DNA of 53,162 bases from Prochlorococcus sp. AG-363-N20 (GCA_003280105.1 QCFX01000010.1:1-53162); one strand, 5' to 3'; counted from the first letter of the stretch, positions 18,116 to 26,936 are shown. Made by a program: numbers and translations. The notes: generated by a model from the letters alone, not told the origin.

Positions 18116-18841
18116 ATGGAGCCCTATTGCCTTGATGTTGTGACGTTAGTCCCTCAGGTATTTGATTCTTTGAGATCTTTAGGAGTAATTGGACGTGCTT
18201 TTTCGTCGAGAATCGCAGAACTAAATGTTTATAACCCTCGAGACTTCACAAAAGATACTTATCGAAAAGTTGACGATGAGCCATATGGCGGAGGCGTTGG
18301 CATGGTTCTTAAGCCAGAGCCAATATTCGCTGCTTTTGATTCAATTTCAATCAAGTCTCGAACAAGAACTTTGCTTATGACTCCTCAGGGTAAACCTCTA
18401 GATCAAGGGGATTTACTTCGTTGGTCCAAGGAACATGATCAGTTGATTCTTCTTTGTGGTCAATATGAAGGCTTTGATGAAAGGATTCGAACCCTTGCCG
18501 ATGAAGAGGTGTCTATAGGGGATTTTGTCCTGACAGGAGGAGAATTACCTGCAATGGTGATTATTAATGGTGTGGTGCGCTTGCTTCAAGGGACTTTGGG
18601 CGCTCAGGAGTCGATTTTGGATGAGAGCCATTCTGAATTTCTTTTGGAACACCCTCAATACACAAGACCAGCTTTTTTTAGAGGTATGGAAGTCCCGGAA
18701 ATATTACGCAGTGGTGATCATGGGGCTATCGCCCAATGGAGAGCTGAACAGAGCAAAAACCGAACTAAGACTAGACGCCTTGATCTTTATTCGCGTTGGC
18801 TTGAGAAAGAATCATCTTCTCAAGAAAAAAAAGATAAATAG
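18116..18841 (+). CDS. trmD: tRNA (guanine-N1)-methyltransferase
   Basis: TrmD methylates G37 of tRNAs that read C- or G-starting codons, preventing frameshifts. The knotted SPOUT fold is marked by DDEPYGGGVGMVLKPEP (about residues 50-66 from the chosen start), LLCGQYEGFDERI and SIGDFVLTGGELPAMVIINGVVRLLQG. The frame opens at a TTG (18071), but homologues begin right before the FDVVTLFP-like strand. I therefore choose ATG 18116, which precedes LDVVTLVPQVFD. It lies between era and ispF. Confidence 0.93.
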   Translation: MEPYCLDVVTLVPQVFDSLRSLGVIGRAFSSRIAELNVYNPRDFTKDTYRKVDDEPYGGGVGMVLKPEPIFAAFDSISIKSRTRTLLMTPQGKPLDQGDLLRWSKEHDQLILLCGQYEGFDERIRTLADEEVSIGDFVLTGGELPAMVIINGVVRLLQGTLGAQESILDESHSEFLLEHPQYTRPAFFRGMEVPEILRSGDHGAIAQWRAEQSKNRTKTRRLDLYSRWLEKESSSQEKKDK

Positions 18842-18960
18842 CTTGAAAATTCTTTCTCAGTTGAGATGTTGAATCTGATTGTTAATGAATTCAGATAAGT
18901 TACTGGTAATATCACCGATCTCTCTATGCCCTTAACTAAGCCCGTTGGAGCAATTTACCT

Positions 18961-19461
18961 TTGACCAATAAAAGTCCTGAATTACGAATCGGTAATGGTT
19001 ATGACATTCATCGATTAGTACAAGGTGAGACTTTGATCCTTGGTGGCGTGCCGCTTGATCACCCTGATGGATTAGGTCTAGAAGGTCATAGTGATGCTGA
19101 TGTGCTGGCTCATGCAGTTACTGATGCTTTGTTAGGTGCAATAGCTTTGGGTGATATTGGAAAATTCTTCCCTCCAGAGGATCCTCAATGGAAAGGAGTT
19201 GATAGCTTGTTTCTTCTTGAAAAAGTTGTTGAACTAGTCAATCAAAAGGGTTGGATGGTTTCGAATGTTGATGCAGTCGTGATTGCTGAGAGGCCCAAGC
19301 TCAAGCCGCACATTGATTCGATGAGAACAAATTTGGCAAAATCTATGAGACTTGATTTTGCTTCTGTTGCAGTTAAAGCAACGACAAATGAGCGTTTGGG
19401 TGCTGAGGGGAGAGAGGAAGGTATTAGCTGTCACGCAGTTGCCTTATTAGTAAAACCATGA
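18961..19461 (+). CDS. ispF: 2-C-methyl-D-erythritol 2,4-cyclodiphosphate synthase
   Basis: IspF makes the cyclic diphosphate in the MEP isoprenoid pathway. The metal-binding GYDIHRL motif is at about residues 13-19, followed by [20 protein letters not shown]-type sequence, [14 protein letters not shown] and [15 protein letters not shown] near the end. At 166 residues it is normal. No ATG precedes the GYDIH motif, so a TTG start is needed: TTG 18961, or TTG 18946, which would add five residues. Its start and the next gene's start are both non-standard or overlapping, suggesting translational control within the cluster. Confidence 0.94.
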   Translation: MTNKSPELRIGNGYDIHRLVQGETLILGGVPLDHPDGLGLEGHSDADVLAHAVTDALLGAIALGDIGKFFPPEDPQWKGVDSLFLLEKVVELVNQKGWMVSNVDAVVIAERPKLKPHIDSMRTNLAKSMRLDFASVAVKATTNERLGAEGREEGISCHAVALLVKP

Positions 19462-19913
19462 CAACAAATTGGGCCAAGCATAAATTCAAGAAACTTTCGT
19501 TTTTTTATGTTTTCCTAATAGGGCTTTGGATTATTTTATTTTGGAAGATTGATATGGCTCGATCTGATTATCAACACTTTCCCTCTGCTCAAGATTCAAG
19601 AGTTGTTGAGCATCTTCGTTTACACGTTTCAAAAGAAAACTTGCAAGCTTGGTTAGAGGCTGAAAAAGCGAGTTGGGCGCCATGGCTTTCTCAGAAGCCA
19701 GGCTTCATTGGACGACAAATGTTTTGGGATGAGCAAAGAGAAGAAGCTACTTTGCTTATTACTTGGGCTACTCGTGATCAATGGAAAAATATACCTCAAC
19801 CTGAAATAAATGCAGTTCAAAAACGCTTTGAAGAGCTTGCTCGTAATGCATCTGGCCAGGCAATAGGAAACCCTTTTCCTTTGAAATTTGAAGGGGAGTT
19901 GTTACCACAGTGA
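19458..19913 (+). CDS. TIGR03792-like protein (antibiotic-biosynthesis-monooxygenase fold), membrane-anchored
   Basis: One hydrophobic helix (about residues 15-32) is followed by a ferredoxin-like ABM domain. The core VVEHLRLHV, then [34 protein letters not shown], resembles the uncharacterised cyanobacterial family TIGR03792. No substrate or catalytic residue is known, so no reaction is assigned. The ATG overlaps the ispF stop by four bases, and its own TGA overlaps the next gene's GTG, so three genes are tightly coupled. Confidence 0.8.
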   Translation: MTTNWAKHKFKKLSFFYVFLIGLWIILFWKIDMARSDYQHFPSAQDSRVVEHLRLHVSKENLQAWLEAEKASWAPWLSQKPGFIGRQMFWDEQREEATLLITWATRDQWKNIPQPEINAVQKRFEELARNASGQAIGNPFPLKFEGELLPQ

Positions 19914-20563
19914 ATCAGATTCAATCGAGATTCGATTTAGATCGTTTTGGCAGGTTAGGAATGACTGAGGCGATTTTGGGAGAACATAAGAGTGTTCAGC
20001 AGATTGTAGAAATTTTAAAAAACCTTGAATCCTCCAATCAACTCGTATTAGTCACAAGGGTTCAGAAAGAAAAGGCGAAAGAAATAAAGAAAGTTTTTCG
20101 ACAAGCTGAATTTCATGCTCAGGCGAGTTGTTTAACTTTAGGAAGTCCAGCAGAGTTAAAGCCTTCTCTAGGAGAAGTCATAGTCCTAAGTGGAGGAACG
20201 AGTGATCTACCAGTAGCTGCGGAAGCTGAATTGGCTTTGCGTTGGCATGGAGTTGAAACAGAACTCTTGCTTGATGTAGGCGTATCTGGTTTGCATAGGC
20301 TTCTGGGGCAATTGGAAAGATTGAAAACAGCAAAAGTACTAATTGCTTGTGCAGGAATGGAGGGGGCTTTGCCCACGGTTCTCGCAGGACTGGTTCCTCA
20401 GCCTGTAATTGCCGTGCCTGTTTCTGTTGGATATGGGATTAGCTCATTAGGTAAAGCTGCTCTCCACAGCATGCTTTCAAGTTGTGCTCCTGGCCTGGTT
20501 GTTGTCAATATCGATAATGGTTATGGAGCAGGAATGGCCGCTCTTCGCATGCTCAAAGCTTGA
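19910..20563 (+). CDS. larB: LarB / CpmA-like (PurE-related) protein
   Basis: The C-terminal two thirds are a PurE-like domain: VLSGGTSDLPVAAEA, DVGVSGLHRL, ACAGMEGALPTVLAGL and VVNIDNGYGAGMAALRML. LarB carboxylates and hydrolyses nicotinic acid adenine dinucleotide in nickel-pincer cofactor synthesis, and a cyanobacterial relative (CpmA) was named as a circadian phase modifier. No larC or larE is in the window, so the biological role here is open. The start is GTG 19910 in a four-base overlap with the upstream gene. Confidence 0.85.
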   Translation: MNQIQSRFDLDRFGRLGMTEAILGEHKSVQQIVEILKNLESSNQLVLVTRVQKEKAKEIKKVFRQAEFHAQASCLTLGSPAELKPSLGEVIVLSGGTSDLPVAAEAELALRWHGVETELLLDVGVSGLHRLLGQLERLKTAKVLIACAGMEGALPTVLAGLVPQPVIAVPVSVGYGISSLGKAALHSMLSSCAPGLVVVNIDNGYGAGMAALRMLKA

Positions 20564-20581
20564 ATTTTATTTCGAACAGCT

Positions 20582-20749
20582 TCACAAGTGAGTTCTATGT
20601 ATCAAACCCTCATTTGAACCATTGTTTTTGAGTTCAAGTACTTGCTCGACCCAGAGTTTCATGGATCTAGGCAAACGATCTTGCTGATACCGCAAAATCG
20701 CTTCCATAAGTACTGGGGTATTTACCCAGTGCATATTTCTTCTTGCCAT
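20582..20749 (-). CDS. Small conserved-looking protein of unknown function, 55 residues
   Basis: An ATG frame with a stop codon immediately upstream encodes 55 residues. The chain is basic and amphipathic, with HWVNTPVLMEAILRYQQD and LPRSMKLWVEQVLELKNNG segments that look like two helices. Composition is protein-like, unlike the opposite-strand frames, and it fills part of an otherwise gene-free 536-base gap. It converges on larB with an 18-base gap. No clear ribosome-binding site is seen; the second Met (residue 6) is an alternative start. Function is unknown. Confidence 0.55.
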   Translation of the reverse strand: MARRNMHWVNTPVLMEAILRYQQDRLPRSMKLWVEQVLELKNNGSNEGLIHRTHL

Positions 20750-20814
20750 TCACAGTTGATGATTGAACCGAGTTTGGTTATTTCTGGTTGCAATGCAAGG
20801 TTTACTTCAAATAT

Positions 20815-20949
20815 TTACTCTTTATCGTCGCATTTAGTACCTAGCCTGGATAGCTCGTTGCTATGAGTGCTGGACTCAACATCTAGCAATCTATTGACAA
20901 GTTCAGAGAGGTCACGTTGTGCCAACTCTCCATTGTTCTCCCACTTCAT
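20815..20949 (-). CDS. Small protein of unknown function, 44 residues (possibly 5'-extended)
   Basis: ATG 20949 follows an AGGA nine bases upstream and opens a 44-residue frame, MKWENNGELAQRDLSELVNR and onward. The frame is open for about 40 further codons upstream, with protein-like text (SWYDLRNHAVSASSSPGPRA). An in-frame GTG at 20982 would give 55 residues, but the stretch before it has no ATG, GTG or TTG. Either translation begins at one of these two codons or this is the remainder of a longer gene. It lies 65 bases upstream of the other small gene on the same strand. Confidence 0.5.
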   Translation of the reverse strand: MKWENNGELAQRDLSELVNRLLDVESSTHSNELSRLGTKCDDKE

Positions 20950-21099
20950 AGCGCGTGGTCCTGGACTTGAAGAGGCAGACACTGCATGATTTCGTAAGTC
21001 GTACCAACTTAATTGTGTTGAAGCTCTGATTTTGTTCTTGTTGCACGTTTTTTCGAAAGAAATTGTGAAGAATTTGCTCCTTGTGCGGGTGTATGGAAT

Positions 21100-22089
21100 T
21101 TAAAGATGCTTTAAATTTGGATATGCAGTAACAAGTTTTTCTGCGCTAAGAACCTCTCCAGAGCCTTCTGGTTGCCAGATAACTTCTAAAGCAATTAGAT
21201 CATTTGAAGATATAGAGCCAAGAATTCTCAGGTTTTCTCCTAATTGCTCACTTGTTCCTGAATCCTTTGTATTTGGCTTGCTTTTGGACGCTAATAAAAT
21301 TGTGATTGCAATGTATTCGCTTGTTATATCTGCCTCGCCTGGTTTGTTTTCAGGGTTTTCGCTCTTAAAAACTTGTCCATAAGTGTTTGAAGTTAACTCT
21401 GCATCTAATTTGCTCCTCTCGGTCATTGAAAGTCTGTTGAAGGTTGACTCGGCGGCACTAAACGGAACATTGCCAGTCTCGAGATTGGCGTAAACCCACA
21501 AGTCAGGCTTTCTTAGCAGAGAAAGGGTGGTTTCTTGAAGAACACGTTGAAGCCCAATGGAATTACTTGTATCAGCTGAGAAAGCAAGTTCCCTCAGGTT
21601 TTCTTGTAATTCCTTTGCACTTGCTAAAAGACCTATTTGAAGCTGAATTAAGCTGACTGGACCTTGAGGTCGCTCGATTGCTTCTCTGGAACTTCCTATT
21701 GATGGGGTACTAGAGCCTTTAATTGCATTGGCTATCACTCCAGCAATTGAGATAAGGATAAGAAACCCAAAAAGGCCGCCACCGCCAAACCCGAAAATCG
21801 GGAGAATAAAGGGAAACCCAATTCCTCCTCCTCGATATCCTCGATATCCTCCATATCCTCCATAACCGCCTCGATATGAGCCTCCATATCCACCTGTTCG
21901 AGGAATTGATGGGGTGCTGCGGAAACTTCCTCCTCCTATCCGACCTCCACTAGCAGCATGACTGGGTTGAGGCTGGGCAAACATCACTCCCAAAGTTAGG
22001 GAGACTGCAAGAATCAACGCTGAGAGGAGTCTTGGGAAAGGAACTTTGCCAGGGAGTTTTGAAAATTTGGCCAACGACTTAATTGGCAA
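21100..22089 (-). CDS. DUF1517 family membrane protein
   Basis: The 329-residue protein has an N-terminal hydrophobic signal or anchor (LLSALILAVSLTLGVMFA, about residues 23-40). A Gly/Tyr/Arg-rich stretch (about 50-95) and a second hydrophobic segment (FGFLILISIAGVIANAI) follow, then a soluble domain with LQIGLLASAKELQENL and ITILLASKSK. This layout matches DUF1517, a cyanobacterial and plastid family without an assigned reaction. It lies 11 bases downstream of thiS and may share its transcript. Confidence 0.85.
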   Translation of the reverse strand: MPIKSLAKFSKLPGKVPFPRLLSALILAVSLTLGVMFAQPQPSHAASGGRIGGGSFRSTPSIPRTGGYGGSYRGGYGGYGGYRGYRGGGIGFPFILPIFGFGGGGLFGFLILISIAGVIANAIKGSSTPSIGSSREAIERPQGPVSLIQLQIGLLASAKELQENLRELAFSADTSNSIGLQRVLQETTLSLLRKPDLWVYANLETGNVPFSAAESTFNRLSMTERSKLDAELTSNTYGQVFKSENPENKPGEADITSEYIAITILLASKSKPNTKDSGTSEQLGENLRILGSISSNDLIALEVIWQPEGSGEVLSAEKLVTAYPNLKHL

Positions 22090-22100
22090 TTGAACAGACT

Positions 22101-22313
22101 TTAGGAACCCCCGCCCACAATCGTGACAATTTCAAGGTTGTCCCCGTCTTTTATCTGTTGTTGCTCCCAGTCTTTAGAACTAATTATCGTCCCGTTGTAT
22201 TCCACAACTATTAGTTGTGGGTGATAGCCAAGCTGTTCAATTAGATTTGCGAGACTTAAAAGCTTTCGTTCCGGCTCGATTTTCTTTATCTCACCGTTAA
22301 TTTGTATGTTCAT
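22101..22313 (-). CDS. thiS: Sulfur carrier protein ThiS
   Basis: A 70-residue ubiquitin-like protein that carries sulfur as a C-terminal thiocarboxylate for thiazole synthesis. MNIQINGEIKKIE and LIVVEYNGTIISSKDWEQQQIKDGDNLEIV are typical. The chain ends GGGS rather than the usual terminal GG, so either the last residue is tolerated or removed, or this tail is a lineage variant. Its ATG overlaps the thiE stop by four bases. Confidence 0.92.
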   Translation of the reverse strand: MNIQINGEIKKIEPERKLLSLANLIEQLGYHPQLIVVEYNGTIISSKDWEQQQIKDGDNLEIVTIVGGGS

Positions 22314-23356
22314 GAAAGCCTCTTAAGCAGCTCATGGATTGCACTATCAGGATTACTTGAATTCATAATTGCACTTAGTACAGCGACTCTTTCCGCTCCA
22401 GCTGAAAGCACCTCATTTAAGTTGGAGGTGTTGATTCCACCTATAGCAAACCAAGGTAGCTTTGTTGCTTTTGATACCTCGCTTACATAGCTAAGACCCC
22501 TTGGTTGCTCCTGAGGTTTATTTTTGGAGAGATGTACAGGACCTACTCCAAGATAATCACATCCTTCACTCTCTGCTTGTTCTAGTTGTTTTAGACAATG
22601 AGTGCTCCGACCAATTAACTTCTGAGATCCTATTAGTTGCCTGGCTATCTCCGTTGGAAGATCACCTTGCCCTAGATGAACACCATCAGCATCTACTGCA
22701 AGAGCAAGATCAATTCGATCATTAACAATAAAAAGTGATTCATAGCTTTTGCAAAGGTTAGATATTTTTTTTGCTTCTGAAAATCTTTCCATATCACTAC
22801 CATCTTTATTTCGATATTGAATCATGCTTACCCCTTTCTTGAGAGCGATTTCAATGGTTTTATAAATGTTCGTTTTGGGATCAGTAAGTAAGCAGAGTTT
22901 TGTAGAAAGAAGCTTTTTGCGACGTTTGAATCGAAGACTTGCATTGAGAACAGTTGTTTCTAGTTCATATAATCCATAGCGAATTGTTCCAGCCGTTTCG
23001 GATAGTTCAGGATCGCATTGTCTTGAGAATTCTTCGATGACTCTGAGTGCTTCTTGTGCGCGAGCGGAGTTTGCGGCTATTACATCCTCCGGACAATTTC
23101 TTGCAGATTGTGCAGGGTGAGTGATCCCTAACCCCTCATCGTTTTCAATGCAGCGAGCTTGTTTATATATTTCATGGTGAAGACTGCCTAATTGCTGTCT
23201 CCAACCTTTGAGTGTTACTACAAGATCTTTTTGCCTTAGTGTGAGCCTGCACCAATCTTCAATTACACGTAGACCTTCTCTAGCCCTGTCAAGATTGGCA
23301 TCTATGAGCTGTGCAACATTTGGATCAGGTAAAGAAGCGAAAGACATTAAATTCAT
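22310..23356 (-). CDS. thiE: Thiamine-phosphate synthase, cyanobacterial long form
   Basis: ThiE joins the thiazole and pyrimidine moieties into thiamine phosphate. The N-terminal third (NVAQLIDANLDRAREGLRVIEDWCR and AARAQEALRVIEEF-like repeats) is the ThiD2-type domain fused in cyanobacteria. The C-terminal barrel has the MIQYRNKDGS, VNDRIDLALAVDADGVHLGQGDLP and IGRSTH motifs and a final WFAIGGIN. The frame is open to 23377. I choose ATG 23356, which has an AAGG six bases upstream. thiS follows with an ATGA overlap. Confidence 0.93.
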   Translation of the reverse strand: MNLMSFASLPDPNVAQLIDANLDRAREGLRVIEDWCRLTLRQKDLVVTLKGWRQQLGSLHHEIYKQARCIENDEGLGITHPAQSARNCPEDVIAANSARAQEALRVIEEFSRQCDPELSETAGTIRYGLYELETTVLNASLRFKRRKKLLSTKLCLLTDPKTNIYKTIEIALKKGVSMIQYRNKDGSDMERFSEAKKISNLCKSYESLFIVNDRIDLALAVDADGVHLGQGDLPTEIARQLIGSQKLIGRSTHCLKQLEQAESEGCDYLGVGPVHLSKNKPQEQPRGLSYVSEVSKATKLPWFAIGGINTSNLNEVLSAGAERVAVLSAIMNSSNPDSAIHELLKRLS

Positions 23357-23416
23357 GCAAACCTTGGCAGAATGCATGCCACATAGTTTATGAACAACCG
23401 TAGTTCAGGTAGCACC

Positions 23417-23509
23417 ATGAATGTTTTGATTTGGGGAGTTCTTTTATTGGGAGGTATTGCTTGCTTTGTGGTGTGGGGTTTAGCTAATGCATATCCCATG
23501 ATTTCTTGA
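23417..23509 (+). CDS. 30-residue single-helix membrane protein
   Basis: ATG 23417 to TGA 23509 encodes a nearly wholly hydrophobic helix, MNVLIWGVLLLGGIACFVVW, followed by GLANAYPMIS. It resembles the small single-span subunits of photosynthetic complexes in size and style, but I cannot match it to a named Psb, Psa or Pet subunit. It sits alone on the plus strand between the thiE start and the convergent ribF end (three-base gap). No strong ribosome-binding site is visible. Confidence 0.6.
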   Translation: MNVLIWGVLLLGGIACFVVWGLANAYPMIS

Positions 23510-23512
23510 GTA

Positions 23513-24472
23513 TTAATTTTGATTTTCTCTTTGTAAAAAGATGCGAGCTAAAGAGGCATCTTCTCCTATTTGAAGGCTGAGCGAGGCAAGGTCCGTAAAC
23601 TTTTTTTGACCTCGGAGTCTTTTTGCAGGCTCGATAATTAATTCTTGACCGACCAAATCTAAATTTTGATCAAGAAGATGAACTTCTACAGCGGAAGGGG
23701 AATTGGGGTCAACTGTTGGCTGTGGTCCTAAATTCATTATTGCAGGTATGGACTTTATAGGATTAGAGAGTTTTGCCCAGGAGGCGTAGACGCCTGTTCC
23801 GGGAAGGAATTTCCGTCCATCAACACTTAAGTTTGCGGTGGGCCAGCCGAGACTTTTTCCGAGACCTTTACCTTTTATGACGCGACCACGAAAACTGTAT
23901 GGGCGTCCCATGAGATCTTTTGCTTCTTGCAGATTCCCATTCTTAAGAGCAGATCGAATTCGACTACTGCTCATGCGACCTTGAGGGTCTTCAAGGATTG
24001 GCAATACAGCAACTTTGACTCCTGATGCTTTTGCTATCTCTTTCAAAGTAGATGCGCTCCCTTCCCTATTGCGACCAAATCGAAAATTCTCTCCTACTGC
24101 TATTTGATTGGCTTTTAGAGTTTTTAAAAGAATTTTATGGACAAAATCTTCCGGAGAAAGTGAAGCTAAAGAACGATCGAAAGGGACCAATACCAATTGC
24201 TCAACGCCTAGCGGCTCTAAGAGAGAGGTCTTTTCTGAGGGCAGATCCAATCGAAGTCTTGTCTCGCCATAAAGAATTTCACGGGGATGTGGCCAAAAGC
24301 TAACCACTGTCGGAACTCCAAGAGAGTCCTGTGTAATGGCATTTATGACTCTGCGATGGCCTGAATGAAGACCATCAAAGCTGCCTAGAGCTAAAGCGGT
24401 AGGAAGCTTCGCTTGTTTTGGTGAACAAAGAGGGATCAAGGGAAACGTGCACAATTTGCGCTTAGATTGCAA
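23513..24472 (-). CDS. ribF: Bifunctional riboflavin kinase / FMN adenylyltransferase
   Basis: RibF makes FMN and FAD from riboflavin. The N-terminal nucleotidyltransferase domain shows ALGSFDGLHSGHRRVI (about residues 28-43), VVSFWPHPREIL and VGENFRFGRNREGS. The C-terminal kinase domain shows RGRVIKGKGLGKSLGWPTANL and GVYASWAKL, with the lipid-like VEVHLLDQNLDLVG strand. It is divergent from a DUF3611 gene with only 28 bases between, so one promoter must lie inside a coding sequence. Confidence 0.95.
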   Translation of the reverse strand: MQSKRKLCTFPLIPLCSPKQAKLPTALALGSFDGLHSGHRRVINAITQDSLGVPTVVSFWPHPREILYGETRLRLDLPSEKTSLLEPLGVEQLVLVPFDRSLASLSPEDFVHKILLKTLKANQIAVGENFRFGRNREGSASTLKEIAKASGVKVAVLPILEDPQGRMSSSRIRSALKNGNLQEAKDLMGRPYSFRGRVIKGKGLGKSLGWPTANLSVDGRKFLPGTGVYASWAKLSNPIKSIPAIMNLGPQPTVDPNSPSAVEVHLLDQNLDLVGQELIIEPAKRLRGQKKFTDLASLSLQIGEDASLARIFLQRENQN

Positions 24473-24500
24473 GTTTGAATGACCACCGCATTCTTTTTGG

Positions 24501-25064
24501 ATGGCAGATCAACTTGACTTTCAACTTCTTTCATTAGGTATGCGCCGGATGGGCTGGATTCGCTTCTGGATTCAGACAATTCTTGGGGTGGTTGTTGTAG
24601 GGGTTTTGCTTTTTAATAATGTTGGGAGCAGTCTTGCTCGTAATTCAGAGAGGGCATTAGGTCTAGGGCCTGGATTGTCTTTAACAACTCTTGCATTCTT
24701 AGTCTTGTTATACGGACTTTGGCAGGGCTGGTTAATAGTTCGAACAGGAAGGGCTCTTGATAGTGGAGCTCGCCCGAGCAGAGGAGAAACAAGCCGCTTG
24801 TTGAAACGAGGGGTTTTTGCGGACTTGTTGGGGCTGGTTTTTGCCTCCGTTGGCTATCAGTCACTGGCAGGTGCTCTTTTTGTTCAGGCGTCGATGCAAG
24901 CGCCAGGGATTTCTATTGGTGCTGGAATGAGGGCAATGGAGAATTATCCAATTACTTCATTAGAAATGCTTTCTGTTTTAAGTAATACTCAAGTTTTATT
25001 TGCACATGTGATTGGTTTAATCTTCTCCCTTTGGTTGTTACAGCGCATTTATCGCACAAATTAG
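24501..25064 (+). CDS. DUF3611 family membrane protein
   Basis: A 187-residue protein with four hydrophobic helices: WIRFWIQTILGVVVVGVLLF, LTTLAFLVLLYGLWQGWLIV, FADLLGLVFASVGYQSLAGALF and VLFAHVIGLIFSLWLLQRI. Polar loops include RALDSGARPSRGETSRLLKRG. This order matches the cyanobacterial and plastid DUF3611 group. The function is unknown. It ends nine bases from convergent surE. Confidence 0.8.
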   Translation: MADQLDFQLLSLGMRRMGWIRFWIQTILGVVVVGVLLFNNVGSSLARNSERALGLGPGLSLTTLAFLVLLYGLWQGWLIVRTGRALDSGARPSRGETSRLLKRGVFADLLGLVFASVGYQSLAGALFVQASMQAPGISIGAGMRAMENYPITSLEMLSVLSNTQVLFAHVIGLIFSLWLLQRIYRTN

Positions 25065-25072
25065 CTCTTTAG

Positions 25073-25858
25073 TCAGATGGCAGGTAAATCATCAAGCTTT
25101 CCTCTCCAAAAAAGATCAGGCTGAACAGGGGTTATTGAAGGAGACAAACTTTCGATTTGCGCCACATCACTAGGCCATTCAGAAGGCCCCGAACCTGTTG
25201 AGTTCAGATCCCTTACAGCTTCACCAGCCAACCAAAAATATGTATTTCCGCTTGGATCTATTCTTCTACTGAATTGTTCTTCGTAATGCCGCTTAGAGAG
25301 TTTCGTCCAACAAAGAGGCCCCATCTTGTCAGGATTGCAAGGTGGAATATTCAGATTGAGCAATAAATCCTGAGGCCAATTTTTTGAGAGTGCATTTTCT
25401 GCTAAATCCATCGCGAGTTCACCTGCAAACTTGAAATCCTGCCATTGGAAACAAGCAATGCTTACAGCTAGTGAGGGAATACCTTCTAGTGTTCCTTCTA
25501 GGGCCGCCGCTACTGTGCCTGAGCAAAAAATGTCAGTTCCGAGATTGGGACCATGATTTATTCCAGATAGAACTAAGTCTGGTTTCTCTTTAAGTAATTC
25601 GTAAAGGGCTAGCTTTATGCAATCTGCAGGAGTTCCGCTACAAGCCCAAGCAGTTATTCCTTTCTCAAACAACTTGTCTGCGCGTTCTGCTCTTATCGGA
25701 GATTTCAGAGTAAGGCCATGTCCTGTTGCCGAGCGTTCTTGATCAGGGCATACAACCGTTACTGAGTGGCCTCTTCTTAAAGCTGAAGAGGCAAGGGTTT
25801 GAATCCCTTCTGCGAAGACCCCGTCATCATTGCTAATTAGGATATTCAGAGGATGCAT
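25073..25858 (-). CDS. surE: 5'-nucleotidase / survival protein SurE
   Basis: SurE dephosphorylates nucleoside monophosphates and short polyphosphates with a divalent metal. The [12 protein letters not shown] motif (about residues 8-19) supplies the metal-binding Asp pair. [26 protein letters not shown] and [27 protein letters not shown] follow in family order. The 261-residue length is normal. It is divergent from pheS across 70 bases. Confidence 0.95.
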   Translation of the reverse strand: MHPLNILISNDDGVFAEGIQTLASSALRRGHSVTVVCPDQERSATGHGLTLKSPIRAERADKLFEKGITAWACSGTPADCIKLALYELLKEKPDLVLSGINHGPNLGTDIFCSGTVAAALEGTLEGIPSLAVSIACFQWQDFKFAGELAMDLAENALSKNWPQDLLLNLNIPPCNPDKMGPLCWTKLSKRHYEEQFSRRIDPSGNTYFWLAGEAVRDLNSTGSGPSEWPSDVAQIESLSPSITPVQPDLFWRGKLDDLPAI

Positions 25859-25928
25859 TGCGTAGGGACGCTCTAATGAGAACCTAGTTTGATCGCCGAC
25901 TAAAGTCAGTATTCAATCTCTTCCTGCC

Positions 25929-26936
25929 GTGAGTGACTCAGTCTTGCTTCAACAGCTTAAAGACCAATTAGAGCTTCTGGAAATAGAAGCGGAGAAAGAT
26001 ATCTCCGCAGCTTCAGATATGGATGCGCTTGAGCAATTAAGGGTCCGATATTTAGGGAAGAAAGGTCGTTTGTCTGAAATACTTGGAGGGATGGGTCGAC
26101 TCCCAGGAAGTGATCGCCCATTAGTTGGACAACGTGCGAATGTTCTTAAGGAAGGTTTGCAAAACCTTCTTGCTGATCGATTGAAAACATTAAAAGACCA
26201 AGCTCTAAATGATTTGATTGCAAATGAGATTATTGATGTCACAGCCCCTTCTAGTGGGATCCCTGCCGGTCACCGTCACCCTTTAATTAAAACAAGCGAT
26301 GAGATTGTCGATCTCTTTTGTGGATTGGGATATGGCGTGGCTGAAGGGCCAGAAGTCGAAACTGATCATTACAACTTCACGGCTTTAAATATTCCCAAAA
26401 ACCACCCAGCAAGAGATATGCAAGATACTTTTTATTTGAGTGGCAATAATCTTCTTAGGACGCATACTTCACCTGTTCAAATTCGCTTTTTAGAGAACAA
26501 CCCACCTCCAGTAAGGATAGTTTCTCCTGGAAGGGTTTTTAGGCGTGACTCTGTTGATGCGACACACTCTCCGGTTTTTCATCAAGTTGAAGTGCTTGCT
26601 ATAGATGAAGGTTTGGATTTTAGTCATTTAAGAGGAACTGTTATGGCATTTTTGAAGGCATTTTTTGGCGACTTGCCAGTACGTTTTCGAGCAAGTTATT
26701 TCCCCTTTACCGAACCCTCCGCTGAAGTAGATGTCCAGTGGCGTGGACGGTGGCTGGAAGTAATGGGATGTGGAATGGTCGATCCTGCGGTTTTGGAAGG
26801 GTTAGGAATTGACCCTGAAAGATGGACTGGATTTGCCGCTGGGCTTGGAGTAGAACGCTTTTGTATGGTTCGTCATGGCATTGACGACATCAGAAGGCTT
26901 TATACGAGTGATTTGCGCTTTTTGGAGCAATTCTGA
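25929..26936 (+). CDS. pheS: Phenylalanyl-tRNA synthetase alpha subunit
   Basis: PheS is the catalytic subunit of the alpha2beta2 class II synthetase. The N-terminal coiled coil ([20 protein letters not shown]) leads to the [13 protein letters not shown] tRNA-binding segment. Class II motifs are [17 protein letters not shown] (motif 2 region), [12 protein letters not shown] and [22 protein letters not shown] (motif 3). At 335 residues it is typical. The start is GTG 25929; the beta subunit gene is not in the window. Confidence 0.97.
   Translation: MSDSVLLQQLKDQLELLEIEAEKDISAASDMDALEQLRVRYLGKKGRLSEILGGMGRLPGSDRPLVGQRANVLKEGLQNLLADRLKTLKDQALNDLIANEIIDVTAPSSGIPAGHRHPLIKTSDEIVDLFCGLGYGVAEGPEVETDHYNFTALNIPKNHPARDMQDTFYLSGNNLLRTHTSPVQIRFLENNPPPVRIVSPGRVFRRDSVDATHSPVFHQVEVLAIDEGLDFSHLRGTVMAFLKAFFGDLPVRFRASYFPFTEPSAEVDVQWRGRWLEVMGCGMVDPAVLEGLGIDPERWTGFAAGLGVERFCMVRHGIDDIRRLYTSDLRFLEQF

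Noticed and set aside
20642-20866. A 74-residue plus-strand frame in the gap after larB
   Set aside because: It lacks a start context and protein-like features, and it overlaps two better small frames on the opposite strand.
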